A DNA stretch of 64,000 nt from Corynebacterium incognita (GCF_014217255.1 NZ_CP059404.1:1-64000); one strand, 5' to 3'; counted from the stretch's first letter, positions 27,266 to 35,937 are shown. Numbers and translations: made by a program. The notes: generated by a model from the sequence alone, not told the origin.

Positions 27266-28651
27266 GTGCGAAACCAAAACTCTCTGCAATCCCCACACGC
27301 CGAACCCTCCGCCCGCGATGCGATTATTGAGGAGGCGACGCTCATCGTCGGTCGCTTCGGCGAGGGAGCTCTCAATCTTGATGAGATTGCTACTGCCGCC
27401 GGAGTCGATCTTGGTGACGCGCGAGAGGTGTTCGGCGACACCTTGGGGCTGCGTCAGATCCTGGGCCAATATCATGTCGATGAATTGGAGAAATTCAACC
27501 GCCAATCTCTGGAGAAGTTGGCGCCGGACGCTTCCAAAGCCGAGTTTATGAAAGCAGTCTTCAAGTCATACTTCGATCACGCTATGGCTAACAGCCGTGA
27601 CTTCGAGTGTCTGATCAGTCAGGCTGCCAGCACACCGGGGGAGGCTGCCGAGGCCGAGAACCTCTACTTCGGTAACTGCGCCGCTACGGAGCGGATGTTT
27701 GATTGCACAAATGACGCCCTTCAGGATCTCGGATACGAGGGCGATGCCAAGTTCGTCGAGGCCCAAACCATCGTATTTTGGACGGGTACGCACGGCGTCA
27801 CCCAGCTCGGCCTTAAGGGGCTTCTGCGTTTCCAGCCGTCCGCAGCCCGGAATAGAATTTGGGACGCCAGCTTCGAATCGCTGTACTGCGGGATGCTAGC
27901 TAACCTGGAGCGTTACAACAACGGCGACTTTGACTATGACTACTCCACTGTTCGTCCGGTTGTGGATCATATCCGTCGCCACCGGACACAGTTGGAGCCC
28001 CCTCGTGCGGACGATATTCGCGGTCGTGTCATTGAAGGGGCTAAAGATTTCGTCGCCATTTTTGGAGTGGAGTCGCTGACTACTGAGGAGGCCGCGCGCA
28101 TAGCGAATGTGCCGCTGGGCTCCGCGTTGCGGGCCTTTGCCAACTCGGAGGAGCTGCGCGAGAAGCTCATTGAACGGCTCAACGATATTGCCATTGAGCA
28201 CATGGATCTCGCAGTCGAAGCACTAGGCAAAGGGGGCGAGGTAACCCCTGAGGAACGGATGCGAGCCTATGGCATCGGCTACTTCGTTTTGGGCCAGGAT
28301 GACATCAACGCCTTCGTCTCCTTGAGCCGAAGCTCCACGTCGTCCATCGTCCCGGCCAGTTTTGAAAATAACGGCGAAGGCGGTGTACAACGTATGAGCC
28401 CGACCTACGCCAAGTTCCTGGACGCGATGCGCAGTTGCGTTGTTGCCCAAGGCTTCGAGCAAGACGTGTGGAAGCTCTATCTTTCCGGCGCCGTCGTCTG
28501 GTCTGCCATGCACGGCTTTGCAGATCTGTGCGCCAAGGGCATGATCTGCAACTTCCCGGAAGAATGGAAGCTACTGATGGTGCAGGTGATGGAGGACACC
28601 ATCATCAACAGTGTATGGGCCGGCATTATGGCCGACCAGTGCGGTAAGTAA
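27266..28651 (+). CDS. Tandem double-TetR-family regulator
   Basis: 461 residues, twice the length of a normal TetR protein. The first module (about 15-215) opens with a TetR-type DNA-binding domain: ARDAIIEEATLIVGRFGEGALN, then LDEIATAAGVDLGDAREVFGD. A second one starts near residue 249: DIRGRVIEGAKDFVAIFGVESL, then TTEEAARIANVPLGSALRAFANSEELREKL, followed by its own helical ligand domain. Each half ends with a similar long-helix pattern. Since TetR proteins work as dimers, one chain may act as a built-in heterodimer. GTG start with a leaderless promoter. Targets and ligand unknown; autoregulation through the palindrome at 27153 is inference. Confidence 0.8.
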   Translation: MRNQNSLQSPHAEPSARDAIIEEATLIVGRFGEGALNLDEIATAAGVDLGDAREVFGDTLGLRQILGQYHVDELEKFNRQSLEKLAPDASKAEFMKAVFKSYFDHAMANSRDFECLISQAASTPGEAAEAENLYFGNCAATERMFDCTNDALQDLGYEGDAKFVEAQTIVFWTGTHGVTQLGLKGLLRFQPSAARNRIWDASFESLYCGMLANLERYNNGDFDYDYSTVRPVVDHIRRHRTQLEPPRADDIRGRVIEGAKDFVAIFGVESLTTEEAARIANVPLGSALRAFANSEELREKLIERLNDIAIEHMDLAVEALGKGGEVTPEERMRAYGIGYFVLGQDDINAFVSLSRSSTSSIVPASFENNGEGGVQRMSPTYAKFLDAMRSCVVAQGFEQDVWKLYLSGAVVWSAMHGFADLCAKGMICNFPEEWKLLMVQVMEDTIINSVWAGIMADQCGK

Positions 28652-28681
28652 CGGCCGCCTGGTAGTGTTCGACGAAAAGCC

Positions 28682-28711
28682 AAAACCCGCCTGCATGCAG
28701 GCGGGTTTTCT
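28682..28711. terminator. Bidirectional terminator
   Basis: AAAACCCGCCTGCA and TGCAGGCGGGTTTT form a perfect palindrome with T-runs on either strand. It ends the double-TetR gene on the plus strand and tRNA-Pro on the minus strand. Confidence 0.88.
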
Positions 28712-28712
28712 G

Positions 28713-28786
28713 TCGGGCTAACAGGATTTGAACCTGCGACCCCTACACCCCCAGTGTAGTGCGCTACCAAACTGCGCCATAGCCCG
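28713..28786 (-). tRNA. tRNA-Pro (anticodon GGG)
   Basis: On the minus strand CGGGCTA pairs with TAGCCCG in the acceptor stem, followed by discriminator A. The D-arm is GGCGCAGTTTGGTAGCGC, the anticodon arm CTACA-CTGGGGG-TGTAG gives anticodon GGG (Pro, codons CCC/CCU), and the T-arm is GCAGGTTCAAATCCTGT, split as stem and loop. No CCA is encoded. Length 74 bases. Confidence 0.95.
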
Positions 28787-28796
28787 TGGTTCCTCT

Positions 28797-28802
28797 AGAT
28801 TA
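28797..28802 (-). promoter_or_regulatory. -10 box TAATCT for tRNA-Pro
   Basis: Minus-strand TAATCT lies 10 bases before the first tRNA base. No consensus -35 is seen at 17 bases. Confidence 0.45.
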
Positions 28803-28877
28803 CAACACTGTATTTCCAACTCATAATCGCCCCAAGCTAGAGGTGAGCTTGGCAGCTAGACTAGTGAATTTTGCGTG

Positions 28878-29309
28878 TTAGGCCCCCTCGGTTCCAGTGC
28901 TGTAGAGCCACTGCCCATCGCGACGCACAAACGTTGAACGCTCACGCTGTGACCCGACCGCAACTCCTTTATAGAACGCTTCAAACTCGACCACTCCGGT
29001 GTCGTCGAGCGGGCCGCCCGCGGAGGTGTCAATGATGTCCAAGCGATAAAAGCGGATGGCTGGCACACCGGCTTGATCGACATCCAAAACCAGTGTCGCC
29101 GGCCGGGTTTCGGGATCCCACGTCCGTAGCAGGTAGTCGCTATCGCCTAGCGCGAAGGCGCTAAAGCGTGAACGCATTAGTTTTTCAGCAGTTGGCGCAG
29201 GTTTGCCTGCATGGTATTGCCCGCAGCATTCCGCGAAGTTAAAGCCGGAGCCGCACGGACAGCGACGACCCGCGAGATCGCTGAGCTGACTGTCCTGGGG
29301 CTGCGTCAT
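28878..29309 (-). CDS. YchJ/SEC-C motif family protein (UPF0225)
   Basis: 143 residues. An N-terminal Cys cluster RCPCGSGFNFAECCGQYH is the SEC-C type zinc-binding motif, followed by the UPF0225/YchJ domain (LMRSRFSAFALGDSDYLLRTWDP and GVVEFEAFYKG, split here). YchJ proteins have an NTF2-like fold and unknown function. Downstream of the alpha/beta hydrolase-OsmC fusion on the same strand with a 67-base gap. Ribosome site is weak. Confidence 0.88.
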   Translation of the reverse strand: MTQPQDSQLSDLAGRRCPCGSGFNFAECCGQYHAGKPAPTAEKLMRSRFSAFALGDSDYLLRTWDPETRPATLVLDVDQAGVPAIRFYRLDIIDTSAGGPLDDTGVVEFEAFYKGVAVGSQRERSTFVRRDGQWLYSTGTEGA

Positions 29310-29376
29310 GGTTTCAGTTCTTTCGATGTGGTGCTATCCGGGTAACAGAGGGACGAAATGGGTTGTGCATACCGCA

Positions 29377-30540
29377 TCATTCGTCGAGGATGTCGACGAT
29401 GTTGGCGCCGGCGATGAGTTCTTGCACAGCACCAGTCTTTGCAGCGGCCCAGAGTTTGGCGCGATCTTCGGAGGTGAGGTCACCAATGAAGCTGATGCGC
29501 CGCTCGAAGGTTGTGTCGTCAATCTGCGTGATATGAACCCGGATGTCGTCGACCTCCGCGGACAGGTCCTTGACTTTCGCGCGCGCCGCCTGGGTAGTAC
29601 TGGTGGCAAGCGCAGACATCAATAGACCGTAGGCGGAGAAACCCTGGCCGCGGCCGCCACGGGCCTTGGAACGGTCAGCGGTCACGCTGCGGGAGTTGTG
29701 CCGGACCACGACACCAAACTTCGTGCCGACTGCTTGGTGGGAAATTGCCTCATTGGGGGCGGCGGGCTCGGGGACGTTCTCCGGCTCGATGAACTGGTCC
29801 GCCCACGCGCCAATAAGGTTAGCGGCTCGTTGCGCGGTACCTTGGCGAGTAAGCAGGTGGTCCGCCTTCTCCAAGGAGACGAGAGACTTCGGGTAGCGGG
29901 TAGCCGAGAAGATGGTCTGCGCGTTGTTGATGCCCACCGTCTGATCAATAGGCGAGTGCAGCAGCAGGAGAGGCTTGCGCAACTTGGACAGGTACGCCTC
30001 AGGGTTGGTGTCCGCCAGGTCCTCCAGGAACCCGCGGGAGATGACGAGGTCTCGTCCGCCGAGAGTGACGGCGGCGAAGCCGTTTTGATCGATGTCGTCG
30101 ATCTTGTCGGCGTAGTGGAGAACCGAGTGCGCCGGATCAAAGGGTGCACCGATAGTCGCCACTGCGGCGATGGAGTCAATCTTGGTCGCGGCCGCGAGTG
30201 CAGCGGCGCCACCGAGGGAGTGGCCCATAATGAGCTGTGGGGCGCTGTAGTTCTCCTCGAGCCACTGCGCCGCGGCGACAAGGTCAGCAACGTTGTGGCT
30301 AAAGCTTGTATCCGCGAACTCTCCCTCAGACTGGCCCAGACCAGGGAAATCGAAGCGCAACGACGCGATGCCAAAGTCGGTAAGTTGCTTGCATGTCCGG
30401 GCAGCGCCAGGGGTGTGGTGAGAGCCCGCGAAGCAGTGCGCGAAAACTGCGAAGGCCTTGGGCGGAGAGTCCGGGAAATCGATGGTGCCAACCATCGTGG
30501 TTCCCGTGCTGGAGGGGAGAGTCACTTTTACAGACCGCAT
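29377..30540 (-). CDS. Alpha/beta hydrolase fused to an OsmC-like domain
   Basis: 387 residues. Residues 1-250 are an alpha/beta hydrolase with oxyanion AHCFAGSHH, nucleophile S108 in IMGHSLGG, Asp in HSPIDQTVG and His in EKADHLL. Residues about 270-387 are an OsmC/Ohr-type domain (RHNSRSVTADRSKARGG, GFSAYGLLMSALATSTTQAAR, FERRISFIGDLTSEDRAKLW). The peroxidatic Cys of OsmC proteins sits in the LATST helix position and is not present; the only Cys of the chain are C36 and C50, both in the hydrolase. Such fusions are known, usually with the Cys. A leaderless start (TACACT 8 bases upstream) supports ATG 30540. Confidence 0.88.
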   Translation of the reverse strand: MRSVKVTLPSSTGTTMVGTIDFPDSPPKAFAVFAHCFAGSHHTPGAARTCKQLTDFGIASLRFDFPGLGQSEGEFADTSFSHNVADLVAAAQWLEENYSAPQLIMGHSLGGAAALAAATKIDSIAAVATIGAPFDPAHSVLHYADKIDDIDQNGFAAVTLGGRDLVISRGFLEDLADTNPEAYLSKLRKPLLLLHSPIDQTVGINNAQTIFSATRYPKSLVSLEKADHLLTRQGTAQRAANLIGAWADQFIEPENVPEPAAPNEAISHQAVGTKFGVVVRHNSRSVTADRSKARGGRGQGFSAYGLLMSALATSTTQAARAKVKDLSAEVDDIRVHITQIDDTTFERRISFIGDLTSEDRAKLWAAAKTGAVQELIAGANIVDILDE

Positions 30541-30548
30541 AGTTTTAA

Positions 30549-30554
30549 AGTGTA
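30549..30554 (-). promoter_or_regulatory. -10 box TACACT, leaderless start of the hydrolase-OsmC gene
   Basis: Minus-strand TACACT ends 8 bases before the ATG at 30540. Confidence 0.55.
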
Positions 30555-30600
30555 ACGATGGCCGCAGGGTGGTGCGACTACAGGGTCATATATTGACGGC

Positions 30601-30617
30601 ACTACGCAGTTCGTAGT
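30601..30617. promoter_or_regulatory. Inverted repeat upstream of secA2
   Basis: ACTACG-N5-CGTAGT is a perfect 6-bp inverted repeat in the spacer shared by the hydrolase-OsmC and secA2 genes. A TACGAT -10-like box follows at 30638-30643. No factor can be assigned. Confidence 0.35.
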
Positions 30618-30747
30618 CAACCACACTGCCAAGCCGCTACGATGTACAGAAGCGCTGCAGCAGTAGCGTGGACGGGAAACCCGACGCCAACGTGGCCGAG
30701 GGGCGACAAGGCGCAGCGAGGCGCGAGGGAGTTGACTGTTAGTCCGC

Positions 30748-33045
30748 ATGGCTGGATTTAAGTGGTTCTGGAAGGCGATGGGCGCGCAATCAGAGCGCAA
30801 CAATAAAAAGTCCAAAGCGGTCGTGGTGGAATCAATGAGCCGCGCCGAAGAGCTGTCCGGCGCAGATGACGCGGCGGTGGCCGCGACAGCTCGTGGGGCA
30901 GTGCGGGATGGCACGATCGTCGACAAGCACATCTTCGTCGCCGCCCTCGCCGTCGCCAGTGAGCGCCGGTTGGGGATGCACCCCTTCAAGGTTCAGTCCC
31001 AAGCGGTGTTGCGGTTGTTGGAAGGCGACGTTATTCAGATGGCCACAGGCGAAGGCAAGACCCTCGTCGGTGCCATGGCCGCGACTGGTTTTGCGCTCGC
31101 CGGCAAACGTGTCCACGTGGTGACAGTCAACAACTACCTTGCGGCCCGCGACGCCGAATGGATGCGTCCGCTGGTGGAGTTCTTTGGTCTTTCGGTCGCA
31201 AGCGTGGCTGAAAAGATGACGGCCCACGAGCGTCGAGAAGCATACGCCGGCGACATCGTCTATGCCCCAGTAAACGAGCTAGGTTTCGATGTCCTGCGCG
31301 ACAATCAGGTGACCTCGCGGAAGGACGCCGTCCAGGCGCCTGCCGACGTCGCGTTGGTGGACGAAGCGGATTCCGTCCTGGTAGACGAGGCTTTGGTGCC
31401 GCTCGTGCTCGCCGGAACCCGCGTTGACGAAGAACCCACAGGCCTGATTACTGACGTCGTGTCTCGCTTGGTGGAAGGCCAGCACTACACCATCGACGAC
31501 GACCGGCGAAACGCCTTCCTGACCGACGCAGGCGCGGCTTACGTCGAAGAGGCGTTGGGGCTGGATTCACTCTACAGCGACGACAACATCGGCACGGTGC
31601 TGGTGAAGGTGAACCTAGCTCTGCACGCCAAGGCTCTACTCATACGGGATATTCACTACATCGTCACCGATGGAGAACTGCAGCTTATCGACGCCGCGAA
31701 GGGCCGCGTAGCGGACCTCCAGCGCTGGCCAGATGGTTTGCAGGCGGCAGTGGAGGCCAAGGAAGGCCTCGAAGTGTCGGAGGGCGGGCGCATCCTGGAC
31801 ACTATTACCCTGCAAGAACTGATGCGGCGCTATCCAGAGGTCTGCGGCATGACCGGCACGGCGGTCGAGGCCACCGACCAGCTCCGTCAGTTCTATGACC
31901 TGCACGTCTCGGTCATCGACCGGAACAAGCCACTCATCAGGGAAGACGATCCCGAATTTATTTACGACACTGCGGAGCGCAAGAACCGCGCCATCGTGGA
32001 CACCGTGCTGGAGCTTCACCACACCGGCCAACCCGTCCTCGTGGGTACGCATGACGTGGCGGAGTCTGAGGCACTCGCCGCGGCGCTGCAGGCTAAGGGC
32101 GTGGAGTCCAACGTCCTCAACGCGAAGAATGACGCGGAGGAGGCACGCATCGTGGCAGAGGCGGGCGAGTACGGCCGCGTCACCGTCTCCACCCAGATGG
32201 CCGGCCGCGGCACGGACATCAAGCTCGGCGGGGTGGACGAGGCGGACCGCGAGCGTGTCGTCGCATGCGGGGGACTGGCTGTTATCGGCACGTCGCTGCA
32301 CCGCACGTCTCGCCTCGATAACCAGTTGCGGGGCCGCGCGGGCCGCCAGGGCGACCCGGGACGCAGTCTAACTTTCGTGTCTTTAGAAGATGACGTCGTG
32401 ACCACAGGCGGCGCCGGGGAGCCCCTGGAGTACTCCGCGGACGAGCACGGTCTCATCACGTCCAAGAAGGTGCGCGATTTCGTGCAGCACTGCCAGCGCG
32501 TCACCGAGGGGCAACTTCTTGAGATCCATGCCCAGACCTGGAAGTACAACAAGCTGCTCGCCGACCAGCGCACCATCATCGACGAGCGGCGGGCACAGTT
32601 ATTGGATACCCCGAAGGCGTGGAAGGAGCTGTCGGTTCGTGCGCCGGAGAGGGCCGCGGAACTCCAGGAGGCGGCGGTACCGCAAGGGGTCCTGGAACAG
32701 GCCGCGCGCGACATTATGCTCTTCCACCTTGACCTGAGTTGGGCTGATCACCTGGAACTCATGGATGAGGTGAGGGAGTCCATTCACCTGCGCGCCGTGG
32801 CGCGTGAGACTCCACTGACTGAATACCACCGGATCGCGGTACGGGAGTTCAAAGATGTGGCGCAACGCGCGGTCGACGAGTCGCTGGAGGCATTTAATTC
32901 AGTGCTCATCGATGCTAACGGCGTCCACATGGATGATGCGGGCCTGGCACGTCCTTCCGCTACGTGGACCTACATGGTCTCCGATAATCCGTTGTCTGGC
33001 CAGGGCAACTCGGTAGTCAGCGGGATAGGCAATATCTTTAGATAA
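30748..33045 (+). CDS. secA2: Accessory Sec translocase ATPase SecA2
   Basis: 765 residues, ATG. DEAD-type motor: Walker A MATGEGKTLVGAMA near residue 98, Walker B ALVDEADSVLVDEA near 206 and motif VI QLRGRAGRQGDPG near 528, with GTSLHRTSRLDNQLRGRAGRQ-type C-terminal helicase domain. It is shorter than SecA1 and lacks the C-terminal zinc-binding tail, as do mycobacterial SecA2 proteins (Rv1821), which export a subset of proteins with the SecYEG channel. In Mycobacterium, too, it precedes a garA/odhI region. A non-coding spacer of 207 bases lies upstream. Confidence 0.93.
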   Translation: MAGFKWFWKAMGAQSERNNKKSKAVVVESMSRAEELSGADDAAVAATARGAVRDGTIVDKHIFVAALAVASERRLGMHPFKVQSQAVLRLLEGDVIQMATGEGKTLVGAMAATGFALAGKRVHVVTVNNYLAARDAEWMRPLVEFFGLSVASVAEKMTAHERREAYAGDIVYAPVNELGFDVLRDNQVTSRKDAVQAPADVALVDEADSVLVDEALVPLVLAGTRVDEEPTGLITDVVSRLVEGQHYTIDDDRRNAFLTDAGAAYVEEALGLDSLYSDDNIGTVLVKVNLALHAKALLIRDIHYIVTDGELQLIDAAKGRVADLQRWPDGLQAAVEAKEGLEVSEGGRILDTITLQELMRRYPEVCGMTGTAVEATDQLRQFYDLHVSVIDRNKPLIREDDPEFIYDTAERKNRAIVDTVLELHHTGQPVLVGTHDVAESEALAAALQAKGVESNVLNAKNDAEEARIVAEAGEYGRVTVSTQMAGRGTDIKLGGVDEADRERVVACGGLAVIGTSLHRTSRLDNQLRGRAGRQGDPGRSLTFVSLEDDVVTTGGAGEPLEYSADEHGLITSKKVRDFVQHCQRVTEGQLLEIHAQTWKYNKLLADQRTIIDERRAQLLDTPKAWKELSVRAPERAAELQEAAVPQGVLEQAARDIMLFHLDLSWADHLELMDEVRESIHLRAVARETPLTEYHRIAVREFKDVAQRAVDESLEAFNSVLIDANGVHMDDAGLARPSATWTYMVSDNPLSGQGNSVVSGIGNIFR

Positions 33046-33090
33046 GCCGATCCAGGGGTGCTTTCTGCCCACACCTGAGTGAAAACTCGC

Positions 33091-33096
33091 TATTAT
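33091..33096 (+). promoter_or_regulatory. Candidate -10 box (TATTAT) for odhI
   Basis: TATTAT stands 71 bases before the odhI ATG; the leader between them carries the hairpin at 33114. No strong -35 is seen. Confidence 0.35.
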
Positions 33097-33113
33097 GAGG
33101 AGTAGTTAAATAG

Positions 33114-33142
33114 TGTCGCCCCTCGAAACTAGTGGGGCGACA
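33114..33142 (+). repeat. Hairpin in the odhI leader
   Basis: TGTCGCCCC and GGGGCGACA form a perfect 9-bp stem with an 11-base loop, 25 bases before the odhI start. No T-run follows, so it is more likely a leader structure or mRNA stabiliser than a terminator of secA2. Confidence 0.6.
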
Positions 33143-33167
33143 TTGCCGAATATCGAAAGGTACGAGC

Positions 33168-33602
33168 ATGAGCGACAACACCACGAACAACGGCCCCCAG
33201 GTCGAGACCACCTCGGTCTTCCGCGCCGACCTTTTGAAGGAAATGGAGTCCGGCGCAGCGGCCTCCGGAGAGTCCGCGCCCACCGCTGACAATCTGCCGG
33301 AAGGCCAGGCGTTGCTTGTGGTGAAGCGGGGCCCCAATGCCGGCGCTCGCTTCTTGCTCGACCAGGACACGACCACCGCGGGCCGCCACCAGGAAGCCGA
33401 CATCTTCCTCGATGACGTCACCGTGTCTCGTCGTCACGCGGAGTTCCGCAAGAACAGTGAGGGCGAGTTTGAGGTCGTGGACGTTGGCTCGCTCAACGGC
33501 ACGTACGTCAACCGGGAGCCCCGCAATGCCCAGGTGCTTGCGGTGGGAGATGAGATCCAGATTGGCAAGTTCCGCTTGGTGTTCATTGCTGGCGAGCGGT
33601 AG
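33168..33602 (+). CDS. odhI: FHA-domain regulator OdhI (GarA)
   Basis: 144 residues; ATG 33168 follows GAAAGG (an ATG 12 codons upstream is inside the leader). N-terminal phosphosite ETTSVFRADLL with T14 and T15 matches the PknG/PknB targets of C. glutamicum OdhI. The FHA domain has GRHQEADIFLDD, SRRHAEF and SLNGTYVN, the phosphothreonine-binding set. Unphosphorylated OdhI binds and inhibits the E1 subunit of 2-oxoglutarate dehydrogenase, controlling flux to glutamate. The gene is first of the odhI-ftsR-nuclease-MerR series conserved with Mycobacterium. Confidence 0.96.
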   Translation: MSDNTTNNGPQVETTSVFRADLLKEMESGAAASGESAPTADNLPEGQALLVVKRGPNAGARFLLDQDTTTAGRHQEADIFLDDVTVSRRHAEFRKNSEGEFEVVDVGSLNGTYVNREPRNAQVLAVGDEIQIGKFRLVFIAGER

Positions 33603-33747
33603 ATTAATAACCTGACGCTAAACCGCTTATCTCTATGCGCGGGTGGGGCGCGGGTGGTTCGCATGGTTTAATGAAGGGCCGGGCGTGACCACCGCACGGT
33701 AGCAACTGTCAATAGTCCAATTCTCGAGTGGTAGTGAGAAGATTTCT

Positions 33748-34488
33748 GTGAGCGCGATCCAAAAAAGCACGGCCAAGGCTGTACGCACGGGCAAGAAGAC
33801 GCCGAAGAGCATGTCCATCGGCGTCGTTTTGAAGACCCTCCAGCAACAGTTCCCTGACGTGACCGTGTCGAAGATCCGCTTCCTGGAATCTGAGGGGCTG
33901 GTGGCGCCGCAGCGCACTGCGTCTGGATACCGCCGTTTTTCTGCCGATGATCTCGAGCGTCTGCGGTACATTCTCACCGCGCAGCGAGATAATTACCTGC
34001 CGCTCAAGGTCATCAAGGAGCAGCTGGATGCCCTTGATTCTGGTCAGGTTTCTGCGATTGTAGGCGCCGCGGCCAGCGAGCAGATTGTCAGCCCTGACAG
34101 CTTCCGCGCCCCGGTGATGACGCGACTGACGGACGCGGATCTCGCCGAGCAGTCCGGAACCACCATGGAACTCGTTGCGGAGATGGTCCAGGCTGGTCTT
34201 ATTGCCCCGGATGCCTCGGGCTTCTTCACGAATGACGATGTCCGCGTCGTGAGCAATGCTGCGGCATTGCAGGCCTTTGGCTTTGATGCTTCCAAGCTTA
34301 AGACGCTGCGTAACAACGCTCGTCGCCAGGCAGACCTCATCTCACAGGTAGCAGCGCCAGTAGCACAGGGCAAGGGAGACACCGCAAAGCAGCAGGCGGA
34401 GGAGCTGTCTCAGCAGCTCACCGCTCTCGTGGTGTCCCTGCACGCGACGCTGGTCAAGAATGACCTGCGCAACGAGTATTCGTCCTAG
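33748..34488 (+). CDS. ftsR: MerR-type regulator FtsR
   Basis: 246 residues, GTG with GAGAAG upstream. The DNA-binding helices are IGVVLKTLQQQFPDVTVSKIRFLESEGL and APQRTASGYRRFSADDLERLRYIL; a dimerising helix follows. A second helical domain (about 125-245) has no Cys, so it is not a metal sensor. Homologue of C. glutamicum Cg1631/FtsR, an activator of ftsZ, and of Rv1828. Gene order next to odhI supports this. Located 145 bases after odhI in its own probable transcription unit. Confidence 0.92.
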   Translation: MSAIQKSTAKAVRTGKKTPKSMSIGVVLKTLQQQFPDVTVSKIRFLESEGLVAPQRTASGYRRFSADDLERLRYILTAQRDNYLPLKVIKEQLDALDSGQVSAIVGAAASEQIVSPDSFRAPVMTRLTDADLAEQSGTTMELVAEMVQAGLIAPDASGFFTNDDVRVVSNAAALQAFGFDASKLKTLRNNARRQADLISQVAAPVAQGKGDTAKQQAEELSQQLTALVVSLHATLVKNDLRNEYSS

Positions 34489-34494
34489 GCCCTG

Positions 34495-35112
34495 ATGGCA
34501 TCCGTAACCCTGTGGGGCGTGCACGATGTGGGCCCAGAGTCCTTCCCGTGTGCGCTGCTGCGTATTGATAGCTCCCAGCATTTCCTTGTGGCCTGGCTGG
34601 GGTGGGAGGCCGCAGAAGCATTGTCGCGACATGCGAATGGGTTGAGTACCTCCCGTCCTGATACCCACGAAATTTTGTGCGAAGCGCTCGAGCTGGCGGG
34701 GGGCGTGGAAAGCGTGGAGATTGTCGCGCAGCACGAGGGCGTATTTATGGCCGACGTGCTTACCCGGCAGGGCACCGTGTTGGACTGTCGGCTATCTGAC
34801 GCGCTTGTGATCGCGGAACTTACCGACACCCCCGTAACCGTCGCTGATGACGTGTTGAGCGCCGCCGTCTTTATCTCCCCTGATTCGATGCACGAATACT
34901 TTGGTGTAGAAGGACCAGAAGCGGACGAGGGCGAACAGACAGTCTCACTGGATGCGGATGCACGCGCCAAAGACGTGGAGTTTGCCCAGTTTATGAATAG
35001 TTTGGGTGTTAGTGAGGCCGACTTCTTTCCGGGGACGCACGAGGTAGTGGACGGCTCGGAAACAGGGGTTGATGATGCTGATGTTACTCGTGATGAAGAT
35101 GGGGAAAAATAG
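34495..35112 (+). CDS. Bifunctional nuclease-domain (DUF151) protein
   Basis: 205 residues, ATG 6 bases after ftsR. Residues 1-135 form the DUF151/BFN fold: FLVAWLGWEAAEALSRHANG, RPDTHEILCEALELAGG, VFMADVLTRQG and RLSDALVIAELTDTPV (the SDA[LI]-A block). Homologues have been described as nucleases; the in vivo role is unclear. The C-terminal 65 residues are acidic and rich in Asp/Glu (DGSETGVDDADVTRDEDGEK), an extension that Rv1829 lacks as far as I recall. Co-transcribed with ftsR. Confidence 0.88.
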   Translation: MASVTLWGVHDVGPESFPCALLRIDSSQHFLVAWLGWEAAEALSRHANGLSTSRPDTHEILCEALELAGGVESVEIVAQHEGVFMADVLTRQGTVLDCRLSDALVIAELTDTPVTVADDVLSAAVFISPDSMHEYFGVEGPEADEGEQTVSLDADARAKDVEFAQFMNSLGVSEADFFPGTHEVVDGSETGVDDADVTRDEDGEK

Positions 35113-35164
35113 GTCTAAATGTAAAGTTGGGGCTTAAGTTGCGGCGTGTTGCCCGACGGTGGGC

Positions 35165-35193
35165 TTGACGCACGGTTATCCTTAGCTTTAAAT
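35165..35193 (+). promoter_or_regulatory. Promoter TTGACG-N17-TTAAAT of the second MerR gene
   Basis: Strong -35 TTGACG (35165-35170), 17-base spacer and TTAAAT (35188-35193), 42 bases before the GTG. It gives the second MerR gene its own transcript. Confidence 0.65.
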
Positions 35194-35235
35194 GGCTTAT
35201 TAAGGCACTCTTCTAAACATCAACGGAGTAATTAC

Positions 35236-35799
35236 GTGAGCATCAACAATGACACCGATCCCATGGACGGCTACGTTCAGGAATCTCTCTTCGACGTCGG
35301 TCCCGACGAGGAAGTGGGCTACCGCGTGCCCATTGCCTGCCAAGTAGCTGGCATCTCGTACCGCCAGCTCGACTACTGGGCGCGCACCGATCTGGTCAAG
35401 CCGTCCATCCGCAACGCACGCGGCTCTGGTTCCCAGCGCCTGTACTCCTTCAAGGACGTCCTCGTGCTGAAGATTGTCAAGCGTCTGCTTGATACCGGCA
35501 TCTCACTCCAGAACATCCGCCAGGCCGTTGAGGCGCTTCGGGATCGCGGCGTCAACGACATCGCGGAAATCACCCTCGTGTCCGACGGCACGACCGTGTA
35601 CGAATGCCGTTCCGCCGATGAGGTCATCGACCTGCTTGGTGGCGGCCAGGGTGTCTTCGGTATCGCCGTGCCCGGCATCATGAAGGAACTCACCGGCACC
35701 ATCGCCTCGTTCCCCGCTGAGCGCGTGGATCAGGACGACAACGCCGAGGTCGTCGGTATCGACGAGCTTGCTCGCCTCCGCAGACGCAAGACTTCCTAG
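35236..35799 (+). CDS. MerR-family transcriptional regulator (Rv1830/cg1633 type)
   Basis: 187 residues from GTG 35236 with CGGAG upstream; a longer frame would begin before the -10 region. Winged-helix YRVPIACQVAGISYRQLDYWARTDLV and GSQRLYSFKDVLVLKIVKRLLDTGISLQNIRQAVEAL, then a small regulatory domain (AEITLVSDGTTVYECRSADEV, GGGQGVFGIAVPG). No Cys metal cluster. Orthologous position to Rv1830 after the bifunctional nuclease gene. Its targets in corynebacteria are not known to me. Confidence 0.9.
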   Translation: MSINNDTDPMDGYVQESLFDVGPDEEVGYRVPIACQVAGISYRQLDYWARTDLVKPSIRNARGSGSQRLYSFKDVLVLKIVKRLLDTGISLQNIRQAVEALRDRGVNDIAEITLVSDGTTVYECRSADEVIDLLGGGQGVFGIAVPGIMKELTGTIASFPAERVDQDDNAEVVGIDELARLRRRKTS

Positions 35800-35937
35800 C
35801 GCAAGAGGCATCGCGTCTCATACGCAATAGACTGAGTAAAGTTCACCTCGCCGGCTCATGCTCACGGAGCTGGTGAGGTGAGATTTATCGTGGAGAAAAT
35901 TTTTGTACCCATGGCGCACACCACTGAGAGGATTTCC

